A DNA stretch of 37,146 bases, taken from assembly GCA_014384025.1 (NCBI GenBank), contig JACNGQ010000369.1:1-37146 (forward strand), read 5' to 3'. Position numbers and translations under genes: made by a program. Below the pieces are notes generated by a model. It saw only the letters and a program-made list of their open reading frames with translations, was not told the DNA's origin and ran no database searches. Below, in pieces: positions 1 through 7,602 of this stretch. How positions within the stretch are numbered: the stretch's first letter is position 1; the number at the start of each line of letters is the position of its first letter. Origin of the DNA: Planctomycetota bacterium. Lineage in GTDB: Bacteria; Planctomycetota; Phycisphaerae; Sedimentisphaerales; Anaerobacaceae.

Positions 1-99
1 ACATCTCACATCGAGGTTGGCATCATCTCGTGGATAAATATACGCACGAGCTTAGGAGAAATGCTTCGTAAGAAGATTGTTTAGTATTGTGCAATATAG

Positions 100-128
100 T
101 TGTTGTGTACAAGCAAATAAAGTATGAT
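100..128 (+). promoter_or_regulatory. Candidate sigma70-type promoter upstream of the DUF1080 gene
   Basis: TTGTTG (100-105) and TATGAT (123-128) are separated by 17 bases. The predicted start would give an untranslated leader of about 85 bases before the ATG at 221. The match is moderate and AT-rich sequence gives such matches by chance, so this is tentative. Confidence 0.35.
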
Positions 129-220
129 ATCACATCGAAAAACTGTAACCGGACAGGACGGTTAGTAAATCGAAAATCCCTGTCGATATTAACAAAAAAG
201 TATTCCGAAGGGAGGAAAAA

Positions 221-1510
221 ATGAACCGCATTTTATTACTGCTCGTTGTCACGTTGGCTGTTGTATCTTCATCTTTGACGATATGTAACGCAGATGAGGC
301 CATTGAGCCGGAGCAAAAGATTATGCTTTTCGACGGCAATAGCTTTGACGGGTTGTATCGATATTTGAGAAATAATCAAGGCAACATAGATGAGACATGG
401 ACAATACAACCAGATGGCATTCTCGCCTGTGTGGGTAAACCGGCCGGTTATATCCGAACAGTCAACGCATATAAAAACTACAAGCTTCACTTCGAGTATC
501 GCTGGCCGGGCAAGCCGGGGAACAACGGGGCCCTTGTCCATATGGTCGGCGAAGACAAGGTGTGGCCAAAAAGCCTTGAGTGCCAGGGCGGCTTTCACAA
601 TCAGGGCGATTTCTGGGAGATTGGCGGCTTGGAATTCAACGAGCATAAAATCGGCGGACATCGCGTTCGGGGAAGGCGGGTTCTCAAATACGGTGAGCAT
701 AACGAAAGAGAACCGGGCCAGTGGAACGTTTACGAGATATGGTGTGTCGGCGGAAAGGTCCGACCATACGTTAACGGCAAGCTCATGAACGAGGCCACGG
801 ATTGTTCTGTAACGAGCGGAAAGATATGTCTCCAGAGCGAGGGCGCCTCAATCGAATATAGAAATATCTACATCGAGCCTGCGAAAGATTTGCCCTGGCC
901 GGTTAAGCCTGCCGAAAAAACCGTCCTGTTCAATGGTAAAGACCTCGACGGTTGGGTTCGCTTCATTCCGGACGACAAAGCCGACGCCGAGAGGAAGTGG
1001 ATTGTCGATAAGGTCTGGTCGGTTCGTAATGGTGTTATTCGATGCGAGGGAATACCCAGTGGTTATATTCGCACGGTTGAAAGTTACGCCGACTACAAGC
1101 TGCACCTTGAATGGCGCTGGCCGAAGGAACCGACAAACAGCGGCGTGCTGCTGCACCGCGAAGGTATCGACCGTGTCTGGCCCTTATGTGTGGAGGCGCA
1201 ACTGCAGCATGAAAACGCCGGAGATTTCTGGCTGCTTAACCATTCAACGATTAAAGTCGATGGTGAGCAAATCGGGCCAAAGGACTTCGCCAATGCTAAA
1301 CAGAAGCATCCCTCGAACGAGAAACCACTCGGCCAGTGGAACTCTTATGATATTGTCTGTGACGGCAAAACAGTTACGCTATACGTCAATGGCCTGCTTC
1401 AGAACAAAGGTGTCGATAGCAATCCTTCATGCGGCCCGATTTGTCTGCAAAGCGAAGGCAGCCCTATCGAATTTCGCAATATCTATCTGGAGCCGATTCC
1501 GAAGAAATAA
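221..1510 (+). CDS. Secreted protein with two tandem DUF1080 (3-keto-disaccharide hydrolase-type) domains
   Basis: Residues 1-25 form a Sec signal peptide (MNRILLLLVV onward, likely cut near CNA-DEA). Two homologous jelly-roll-like DUF1080 units follow, at about residues 33-219 and 233-425. Each starts with an LF(D/N)G motif, contains GYIRT and (R/W)W(P) stretches, and ends with a near-identical LQSEG...IE(Y/F)RNIY(I/L)EP block. The Pfam family (PF06439) is annotated as 3-keto-disaccharide hydrolase and resembles concanavalin-type carbohydrate-binding folds. The usual protein has one unit of about 200 residues, so this is an internal duplication. A strong Shine-Dalgarno (GGGAGG) sits just before the ATG. 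The role is likely to be cleavage or binding of oxidised glycosides outside the cytoplasm, in line with the Gfo/Idh/MocA oxidoreductases elsewhere in the window. Whether one or both units are catalytic cannot be told. Confidence 0.9.
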   Translation: MNRILLLLVVTLAVVSSSLTICNADEAIEPEQKIMLFDGNSFDGLYRYLRNNQGNIDETWTIQPDGILACVGKPAGYIRTVNAYKNYKLHFEYRWPGKPGNNGALVHMVGEDKVWPKSLECQGGFHNQGDFWEIGGLEFNEHKIGGHRVRGRRVLKYGEHNEREPGQWNVYEIWCVGGKVRPYVNGKLMNEATDCSVTSGKICLQSEGASIEYRNIYIEPAKDLPWPVKPAEKTVLFNGKDLDGWVRFIPDDKADAERKWIVDKVWSVRNGVIRCEGIPSGYIRTVESYADYKLHLEWRWPKEPTNSGVLLHREGIDRVWPLCVEAQLQHENAGDFWLLNHSTIKVDGEQIGPKDFANAKQKHPSNEKPLGQWNSYDIVCDGKTVTLYVNGLLQNKGVDSNPSCGPICLQSEGSPIEFRNIYLEPIPKK

Positions 1511-1530
1511 AATTTTCATACCAGCCAATA

Positions 1531-1561
1531 CCGGGATTATTATAATTCCGGCATGGATTTT
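1531..1561 (+). terminator. Candidate intrinsic terminator after the DUF1080 gene
   Basis: An inverted repeat at 1531-1551 (CCGGGATT with AATTCCGG, short AT loop) is followed by a T-rich stretch ending at 1561. It overlaps the stop codon of the convergent pyruvate kinase gene, so the two converging genes share this spacer of under 30 bases. Confidence 0.5.
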
Positions 1562-2562
1562 TCAGTAAACTTGATGATTTCATTCATCATCAGGACCGAC
1601 TCGTATGGAAAACGGCCAACGGCGGTTTCTCCCGAAAGCATAACGAAGTCGGTACCATCGATAATTGCGTTTGCGACGTCTGTAACCTCGGCACGTGTCG
1701 GCTTGATGTGTTCGGTCATGTGTTCCAGCATCTGAGTGGCTGTAATTACGAACTTTCCCGCCGCATTGGATTTTTTTATTATGCGCTTTTGGATTATGGG
1801 GACTTCATGAATCGGGACAGCAACGCCCATATCGCCGCGAGCTATCATTATTCCATCCGCGGCATCAATTATCCCGTCAATATTATCTATCGCCTGCCTG
1901 CTTTCAATTTTTGCCACTATCCGACATTCGGGCAATCCCGGCTTTATCAGTGAAGCGGCCTGCCGAACATCATTTTCATCCCGCACAAACGACAAGGCGA
2001 TATAGTCAACACCGTGCTCTATACCGAATTCAATGTCCTTTTTGTCTTTTGCGGTTATCCCTTCGAATTCGAGGTCCACCCCGGGAATATTTATACCTTT
2101 TCTTTCCTTGAGTATGCCGCCTTCGACAACCACCGCTTTTATACTGTTTACAGAGCTGCTCTGGACGCGGAGGACCAGATTACCATCGTCAATATATATA
2201 AGCTGCCCCGGTTGGATCCTGTTCAAATCACCTTCATAGTCGAATGGTATCATTCGCTGCCCGGATGCTTCGATGTCATTTGTCAGCCAGACTACCGTGC
2301 GGTTCTTTAATAATCTGGTTTTGGAGCCTTTGAAACGCCCGATTCTTATTCTAAAACCCTCAAGGTCCTGCATTATTCGAATGTGCCGTCTATACTTACT
2401 GTTTAACTTTCGAACAAGCTTTATTGCATCGAGATGTTTCTCATGGCTGCCGTGGGAAAAATTCAGCCTGACTACATCCAGACCGGCGGTAAACATTTTC
2501 CGCAGGACTGTGTAGTTTCTGCTGGCTGGGCCTAAAGTGGCGATTATTTGCGTTTTGGGCAT
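1540..2562 (-). CDS. Pyruvate kinase-like protein lacking the C-terminal domain
   Basis: The protein is homologous to pyruvate kinase, which converts phosphoenolpyruvate and ADP to pyruvate and ATP in the cytoplasm. Visible motifs are TLGPAS (9-14), RLNFSHG (32-38), the substrate lysine in VAKIES (K218, E220), the metal-site region ARGDMGV (241-247), TATQMLE (274-280) and PTRAEVTDVANA (288-299), ending with MLSGETAVGRFP (308-319). The inserted B domain (about 72-165) is present. At 340 residues it stops right after the A domain, whereas typical enzymes have about 470 residues with a C-terminal allosteric domain. Canonical DTKGPE is DLEGFR (66-71), and the usual GVE after RGD(L/M) is GVA. Activity is therefore plausible but regulation must differ; a non-canonical role is possible. 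The Shine-Dalgarno is weak. There is no frame continuing beyond the stop that resembles the missing domain. Confidence 0.88.
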   Translation of the reverse strand: MPKTQIIATLGPASRNYTVLRKMFTAGLDVVRLNFSHGSHEKHLDAIKLVRKLNSKYRRHIRIMQDLEGFRIRIGRFKGSKTRLLKNRTVVWLTNDIEASGQRMIPFDYEGDLNRIQPGQLIYIDDGNLVLRVQSSSVNSIKAVVVEGGILKERKGINIPGVDLEFEGITAKDKKDIEFGIEHGVDYIALSFVRDENDVRQAASLIKPGLPECRIVAKIESRQAIDNIDGIIDAADGIMIARGDMGVAVPIHEVPIIQKRIIKKSNAAGKFVITATQMLEHMTEHIKPTRAEVTDVANAIIDGTDFVMLSGETAVGRFPYESVLMMNEIIKFTEKSMPEL

Positions 2563-2780
2563 TTCTTCAAGTTCCGATTAGTCTGATATTTGTCTCTGAG
2601 TTAGTCATTTAGACGCTATAGATAATGATTTGTCAATAAGCAAACGCCAGACTTGCCCGGAAAATATCAAACAATCGCCCGTTACCTGCCAAGTCGGCTC
2701 TGCGAAGCTACGCAGGAACAAGCCGGTCATTGTTCGAAATGTGGTACTCAGGCGAATGGAAAACAAACAGCCTGTCTTTT

Positions 2781-2984
2781 TCACAGAAGAACCGGAACGC
2801 ACAGATTATCAGCACTTCTTGCTGTACGAGAGCAGTGGTTGCACATATACCTCACATCTTCTACTAAAGTATTGTATTCCTGCTCGTTAGTCAGATGAAA
2901 GCCTTGAGATTTAATATAGCAAAGGTGCTCATTATGCAGTTCCGAGTTACATATCGAATTACTTTTTAATGTTTCCTGAAGCAT
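2781..2984 (-). CDS. Small Cys-containing protein, possible zinc-binding, 67 aa
   Basis: The start at 2984 is chosen because an AAGGAG (2994-2999 on the complement) lies 9 bases upstream of that ATG; the frame is open further upstream but without a ribosome site. The product has cysteines at 12, 22, 48, 51 and 62. The C-terminal part, CNHCSRTARSADNLCVP (48-64), looks like a CxxC...C metal site. No signal peptide or membrane segment is seen. I do not recognise a named family; I have a vague memory of similar small proteins with a CxxCGRTA-type ending in planctomycetes, which is not proof. It lies alone between the pyruvate kinase and amidohydrolase genes with gaps of about 170-220 bases on both sides. 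Function unknown; a small metal-binding or regulatory protein is possible. Confidence 0.6.
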   Translation of the reverse strand: MLQETLKSNSICNSELHNEHLCYIKSQGFHLTNEQEYNTLVEDVRYMCNHCSRTARSADNLCVPVLL

Positions 2985-3151
2985 GATGAATGTCTCCTTA
3001 CTAATAATTTCTAAGTCAAAAGCTAATACGACATTGCCGGCAGAGGAGTTCACACCAATTTGTCTCAGAAAATATATTTAAAATATCCCCCCTGACTTAC
3101 CAAGGGTTGTTTTATACCCCAGAGATGGCAGAGGGCATTGTGGTTATGGCT

Positions 3152-4915
3152 CTACTCGAAAATGAGCGTGCCGAACTTTTCGAACTCGTGAAAACTGCCC
3201 CCTACCCGGGCCCAGTCCCAGCTTGTGCTCTTTTCGTCATCGTAATCAACGCGATAGAAATTGGCTCGCCATCGCGTTCCGGGCTGCGGGGGAACGTTTT
3301 GCAGAGGTTTGAGTAAATCGTACGGCACAAAAACCTCGGCCTTCCAGCCCGCTACACTAGCGCCAGATTGCTTCGGGCCGCCGATAGTCGTCGTGGCCGT
3401 TTGCGTTTTTCGTTTACCATCGTAATGCCATGGCCGCCAGCCGAGGAACTCGCCGCCGAAATTTGGGATGAGAATCGGCAGCTCAAAACCAAGCGGTGAA
3501 ATTTCGTATTCGAAGTAAACCGGGTACCGCTCGTCCGGCCACAAGAAGAACTCAAACACATCTTCATTCCACAAATCGAGAAAGTCCGCCTTCATAGTGG
3601 CAGTAATAGTACGGTCCTCGGCCTCCATTAACACGTACAGTCCCGTCTCGGAGTATAGCATCTTTACATGGGTCTTATACTTATGACCATCGACGGTACG
3701 CAGGTTAAGCGGTTCCCAGTCGGCTTTCTTCCAGGCGGACGCATCGCCCCGGCCGTTTACGACAAAATCTTCCGTCCGCCGGATCCGAAGTGTTTTTGCA
3801 GAAGGCCGTCCGAAGAATATTCGCTCAGCGTTCTTATTATAGATTTTTTCCAGCACGTCTTCCGGTAAGAACAACCCGTAAATCATCCAGAATCCCTGCC
3901 TCTGGTGCCCTCCCGCGCAGTCAAAATATTCATCGTCGGTTTCCAGAAAGCGGTAATATATCCGGTATGCGTCGCGGCGGGGCGTAGTATCAGTACCGAA
4001 CATGATGCGGTCCTGATACTTCAGGAAAAACTTCCGTGCTGTATATGGCTGCCTGCCCAATTCTGAAATCCGCGCGTCAACGTCGATGTACATATTGGGG
4101 TACCTTTCCAGCCACTTCCCGACTGTATCAAGGTCTTCGGGATTGTTGCCGAAGTGGGCGCAAATGAAAGTGGTTTTTGGGTGTTTGGCGATAGCGCGAT
4201 TTCGTTGCATCAGGATTTCATCGCGTGAGGGGAACCGCTCACCGTGGAACAGCCAGTTCGGATGTTCATTCAGCTCGTGCCAGCGTTCATTGAATCGATC
4301 CAGCGGAGTAAAAAAAGCTGCCGGGTCGGCAACGTGAATCACCACGGGCCGTTTATGCTTGGCGCACATTTGCCAGACAGGGTCCAGCTTGGGATCATCA
4401 ACCGGCATGAGCTTGCCGTTTTTATAACGGTAGGACAGTCCGAGTGACTTGTGGAATTTCAGCCCCTTCGCACCGGCCTTAAAACTCTCTTCGAGCCGCC
4501 TTGCCTCGCGACGACCCCAGTTCTCGTTGTCAATTCCATCGAAATTCAGCAGCGCAAACGTCAGGAATCGTTCGGGATATGCCTCATCCAGTGCCGATAG
4601 AGTCTCCTTCAACTGTTCGCCCCACCCGCCGTCGAGGTTGACGACCGTACGGACACCGGCGGCATCCATCTCCCCAAGATACTGCTTCACCTGTTCAGAC
4701 GTGAGGCGGTCTTTGCCCCCGCCCAAATGATTGTGAACGTCGATTACCGGGTACGCGGGCTTGTTGACCACACTCTCTTTTGTCTTGAGCATCGACCGGG
4801 GCTGCCAGTCACCAAGCTTGAGTTCACGAATATCACCGGACTGCCCGGCAAATACCAAAGAACCAAAACCAATCGTCTCGATTAATACTAATCCCATAAA
4901 TAAACGCATTTTCAT
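3152..4915 (-). CDS. Secreted amidohydrolase-family TIM barrel with C-terminal CBM9-like domain
   Basis: Residues 1-23 form a Sec signal peptide. The amidohydrolase-2 type barrel spans about 55-370, with DVHNH (H61, H63), VVIHVAD (H194), CAHFG (H254) and FGTDT (D309) as the expected metal and catalytic residues. Residues about 380-587 form a second beta-rich domain with a TEDFVVNG...W start and NEDVFEFF (a WNDD-like motif), typical of family 9-like carbohydrate-binding modules that planctomycetes attach to many enzymes. The amidohydrolase-2 group includes decarboxylases and lactonases, so hydrolysis of a lactone or other carbonyl bond is plausible; the substrate is unknown. The ATG is preceded by GAGGAG. 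It begins 15 bases after the stop of the SMP-30/metallo-beta-lactamase gene, so the two are probably co-transcribed. Confidence 0.85.
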   Translation of the reverse strand: MKMRLFMGLVLIETIGFGSLVFAGQSGDIRELKLGDWQPRSMLKTKESVVNKPAYPVIDVHNHLGGGKDRLTSEQVKQYLGEMDAAGVRTVVNLDGGWGEQLKETLSALDEAYPERFLTFALLNFDGIDNENWGRREARRLEESFKAGAKGLKFHKSLGLSYRYKNGKLMPVDDPKLDPVWQMCAKHKRPVVIHVADPAAFFTPLDRFNERWHELNEHPNWLFHGERFPSRDEILMQRNRAIAKHPKTTFICAHFGNNPEDLDTVGKWLERYPNMYIDVDARISELGRQPYTARKFFLKYQDRIMFGTDTTPRRDAYRIYYRFLETDDEYFDCAGGHQRQGFWMIYGLFLPEDVLEKIYNKNAERIFFGRPSAKTLRIRRTEDFVVNGRGDASAWKKADWEPLNLRTVDGHKYKTHVKMLYSETGLYVLMEAEDRTITATMKADFLDLWNEDVFEFFLWPDERYPVYFEYEISPLGFELPILIPNFGGEFLGWRPWHYDGKRKTQTATTTIGGPKQSGASVAGWKAEVFVPYDLLKPLQNVPPQPGTRWRANFYRVDYDDEKSTSWDWARVGGSFHEFEKFGTLIFE

Positions 4916-4930
4916 GATATTTTCTCCTCA

Positions 4931-6502
4931 TTATCTCATTTTTCGAATACGAACCTCGATAGCTTTTGAGTCTTTCAGCAAATTAACAAGCTTACTTGTG
5001 TCAGTTTGTCCGAAGTGATATGGGTACAGGATTTTGGGCTTAAAGGCCTTTGCCGCATTGGCCGCCATCTCCGGAGTCATAGTGTAAGGCAGGTTCATCG
5101 GCAAAAACGCAATATCGATTTCCTTTAGTCTTTTCATCTCCGGTACATTCTCTGTATCGCCCGCAACATACACCCTCTTATCACCCAGAGTAATCACATA
5201 GCCGTTGCCCTCACCCTTAGGATGAAAAGGCATCCCGTTGGAACGCTTATGAACAATATTGTACGCTGGTACGGCCTCGATTTTCAGTCCCTGAATATCC
5301 CGCTCATCACCGTTCTGCATGACAATACCACCGGTCACTCTTTCTGCACAGGCTTTAGTCAATACGATTTTCGTCTCTTCTTTTCGGATAATATTAATGG
5401 CCTTGGGATCAAGATGGTCGCCATGTTCGTGGGTTATTAAAATAAAATCAGCCTTGGCAAACCTGGTATAGTCAGCCTCTCTGCTAACAGGGTCCACATG
5501 AATGAACTTACCATTATAACTAAATATCAATGTTCCGTGCCCGATGAAAATAATCTTCAAATCACCTGCATCTGTATGGAAAATATCCTGTTCGAATCCC
5601 AGCTCTGTCACTGCTTGTTCCTGCTCCGCGCCCGAGACGCATGTACGAACCGAATAGAGAGATGTCCGAGCTGTGATAAAGAGTGTGCTTTTGTCCTTTC
5701 CGCCGAAACAGACATTGGCCGGCCCCTCAGGGACCTTAATCACCTCAATCTTCTCGCCGTTTTTATTATAAACAGACACTGCCCCCCTGGTCAGGTAAAC
5801 ATTTCCCTGATTATCTATGGTCATGCCATCGGAGCCTTCCGGTGCAAAAAGCTTCTTATTCGACAATGTTCCATCCTGATTGATAGTATATCTAAAGGTC
5901 TTGCCCCCGCCGTGGTCCGTAACGTAGAGAATCTTGCCGTCAGGAGTGCCTATCACTCCATTCGGCCTGACCATATCGTCAATAACCCTCTTGACTTCTT
6001 TACTCTCGGGCGTCAAATAATAGACATGTTCGCCATCCTGTTCCATATTATCTCTGGGCCCATAGCGCGGGTCGGTGAAATAAATCCCGCCTTTCGGGTC
6101 AATCCACAGGTCATTGAGACTGTTGAACTGTTTACCCAGATACTCCTCGGCCAGAGCTTCAACCTTACCTTGCGGATTAATGGACACTAATCTCCGCCCG
6201 CCTCCTTCACATGCCAGCAAATTACCGCTCTTATCAAAAAACAGGCCGTTGGCTCCGCCTGAGTTTTCGCGAAAAACCGACAGCTTGCCGTCCAGCGACC
6301 ACTTGTGAATTCGATTATTTGGGATATCCGTGAAGAAGATATTCCCCGCAGCGTCCGATGCCGGCCCTTCGGTAAAACTAAAGCCACCTGCAAGTTTTAT
6401 TACCTGTGTCCCGGGTGCCACAACACTTTGCTTTTCACCGCCGTAACCTGTTGCCGCTGTTAACAACAAAACCGCCATCAAACCATAATATTTTATCTTC
6501 AT
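4931..6502 (-). CDS. Fusion of SMP-30/gluconolactonase-like propeller and UlaG-like metallo-beta-lactamase domain
   Basis: The ATG at 6502 is chosen over one 12 codons upstream: it has an AAAGGG site 7 bases before it and is followed at once by a signal peptide (residues 1-21). Residues about 33-290 are an SMP-30/gluconolactonase/LRE propeller with the expected metal ligands in FTEGP (E45), NSLND (N130/D131 region), RPNG (N181) and SDGM (D225). Residues about 312-520 are a metallo-beta-lactamase superfamily domain of UlaG type: GHGTL, THEHGDH (H358, H360, D362, H363), AGDT (D449) and YPYHFG (H496). UlaG itself opens ascorbate-6-phosphate lactone, and SMP-30 enzymes also open sugar lactones, so both halves may be lactonases. 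The linker near 290-310 has no internal ribosome site. It is the first gene of a likely operon with the downstream amidohydrolase. Confidence 0.87.
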   Translation of the reverse strand: MKIKYYGLMAVLLLTAATGYGGEKQSVVAPGTQVIKLAGGFSFTEGPASDAAGNIFFTDIPNNRIHKWSLDGKLSVFRENSGGANGLFFDKSGNLLACEGGGRRLVSINPQGKVEALAEEYLGKQFNSLNDLWIDPKGGIYFTDPRYGPRDNMEQDGEHVYYLTPESKEVKRVIDDMVRPNGVIGTPDGKILYVTDHGGGKTFRYTINQDGTLSNKKLFAPEGSDGMTIDNQGNVYLTRGAVSVYNKNGEKIEVIKVPEGPANVCFGGKDKSTLFITARTSLYSVRTCVSGAEQEQAVTELGFEQDIFHTDAGDLKIIFIGHGTLIFSYNGKFIHVDPVSREADYTRFAKADFILITHEHGDHLDPKAINIIRKEETKIVLTKACAERVTGGIVMQNGDERDIQGLKIEAVPAYNIVHKRSNGMPFHPKGEGNGYVITLGDKRVYVAGDTENVPEMKRLKEIDIAFLPMNLPYTMTPEMAANAAKAFKPKILYPYHFGQTDTSKLVNLLKDSKAIEVRIRKMR

Positions 6503-6939
6503 TTGAGTACCCTTTCCCTTATTAAATGCCCTTACCAAATTTGAATCAGATATACAGTATTTGATGAGATTGTTCTTTGATTTCCCGGCAAAACTTTCGA
6601 CACATTATACCACTGTCTTACTCCTCCGGCTATAAAAAGTAAACCGCAGCAATTTATTTAATCCGATTTTTACTTGATATTTTACAATTTATGAGAAGCA
6701 TAAACTCTCTTACTCGCATTGGTATAGATGTTCTCTTAAGGTCAATCCAAAGATTTGTGGGTTTTCAGAGCAGGATTGAAACGTGAAAAAAACCTGGACT
6801 TGTGTTAAATATGTAAAAACGCCGGCCCTTTTGACCGATATTAAGAAAATGCCGGTGACTGTTGCCAACGTGTTCAGGCGAAAGAGTGCTTATGAAAAAA
6901 GGTCCTAACAAACGGAATACAGACAATGAAGGGGATTAA
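6503..6939. other. Intergenic region between divergent genes
   Basis: This 437-base spacer separates the SMP-30 fusion gene (minus) from the coiled-coil gene (plus). It holds a candidate extended -10 for the minus strand at 6604-6612 and a short GTG-initiated open frame at 6783-6908 that I do not accept as a gene. The rest is AT-rich with no recognisable RNA or repeat. Confidence 0.5.
6604..6612 (-). promoter_or_regulatory. Candidate extended -10 promoter for the SMP-30 fusion/amidohydrolase operon
   Basis: The minus strand reads TGGTATAAT, an extended -10 (TGnTATAAT). No good -35 is visible, as is common for extended -10 promoters. It would give a leader of about 95 bases to the ATG at 6502. 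Confidence 0.45.
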
Positions 6940-7557
6940 ATGGTAGTCATATCAATGCCTTTCCAGGAAGCAGGGATTATATCAGCGACAGCTATACCTT
7001 TGGGAATATCTGAGTTGGCTTTAGGAATTATCGTAGCGCTTATATTTGGTTGTATTCTCTTTATTGTGAAATGTGGCAAACAATGCTGTGACAATATTAA
7101 ATGGATAATAGATATTTATAAAATGAATAAAGGTAAAGGGACAGGTGGCAAGGAATTGGTGTCAGTTGCTGAATCTTCTGCCGAAGAATTAAGTAAAGAA
7201 GAAATAGAAGAAATTAAAGAACAAATATCTATCTTATCGCAGCAGATCAAAGCAACATTAGCTGAGATTAAGCAAATAAGAAAAACCGAAGCTCTGAACG
7301 CTTTAGAAGATGATATCAGAGCAGCTTCAACAGAATACGCTATGAAATTTGTGCTTAAGAGGCCTGAATATGATAAAGCAATGAGAATTCTACAAGTCAC
7401 GTTAGCAAAGATGCCGGAAGAAGCTGTTGAATATAATCAGAAAGTAATTGAATGGATTGCTAAAGCACAAAAGAAATTCGGGGAATATAGTCCGGAAAAT
7501 TTTGGCCGGAAAGTCGAAGCTCTTAAAGCCGGACGCAGAACGGATCAGAACAAATAA
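6940..7557 (+). CDS. Single-pass membrane protein with coiled coil, unknown function
   Basis: The start has AAGGGG 5 bases upstream. Residues about 21-46 form one hydrophobic membrane segment (ELALGIIVALIFGCILFIV region), followed by a basic stretch with CGKQCC. Residues about 75-125 are rich in E, K, I and L with heptad-like spacing (EELSKEEIEEIKEQI and on), predicting a coiled coil. The remaining C-terminus is charged and probably helical. I do not recognise a family. Base composition is clearly more AT-rich than that of the flanking carbohydrate genes, which could mean separate origin. It stands alone between a divergent and a convergent gene, with its own terminator-like hairpin. A scaffold or sensor at the inner membrane is possible but not shown. 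Confidence 0.7.
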   Translation: MVVISMPFQEAGIISATAIPLGISELALGIIVALIFGCILFIVKCGKQCCDNIKWIIDIYKMNKGKGTGGKELVSVAESSAEELSKEEIEEIKEQISILSQQIKATLAEIKQIRKTEALNALEDDIRAASTEYAMKFVLKRPEYDKAMRILQVTLAKMPEEAVEYNQKVIEWIAKAQKKFGEYSPENFGRKVEALKAGRRTDQNK

Positions 7558-7567
7558 GCGAGAGCAA

Positions 7568-7592
7568 ATTAAAATCCTTGAGGATTTTTAAT
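7568..7592 (+). terminator. Candidate AT-rich terminator hairpin
   Basis: ATTAAAATCC and GGATTTTTAAT form a stem around a TTGA loop, 10 bases after the stop of the coiled-coil gene. The run of five T lies in the right arm. It could work in both directions, since the DUF5696 gene converges and ends at 7603. Confidence 0.5.
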
Positions 7593-7602
7593 TCGTAGAA
7601 GT

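Noticed and set aside
2653-2898. Plus-strand open frame containing CSKCGTQANGKQTAC
   Set aside because: It overlaps the better supported minus-strand small gene, lacks a ribosome site, and the Cys motif looks fortuitous.
6783-6908. GTG-initiated open frame of 41 codons upstream of the coiled-coil gene
   Set aside because: No ribosome site, no recognisable motif, and it is short enough to arise by chance in this spacer.
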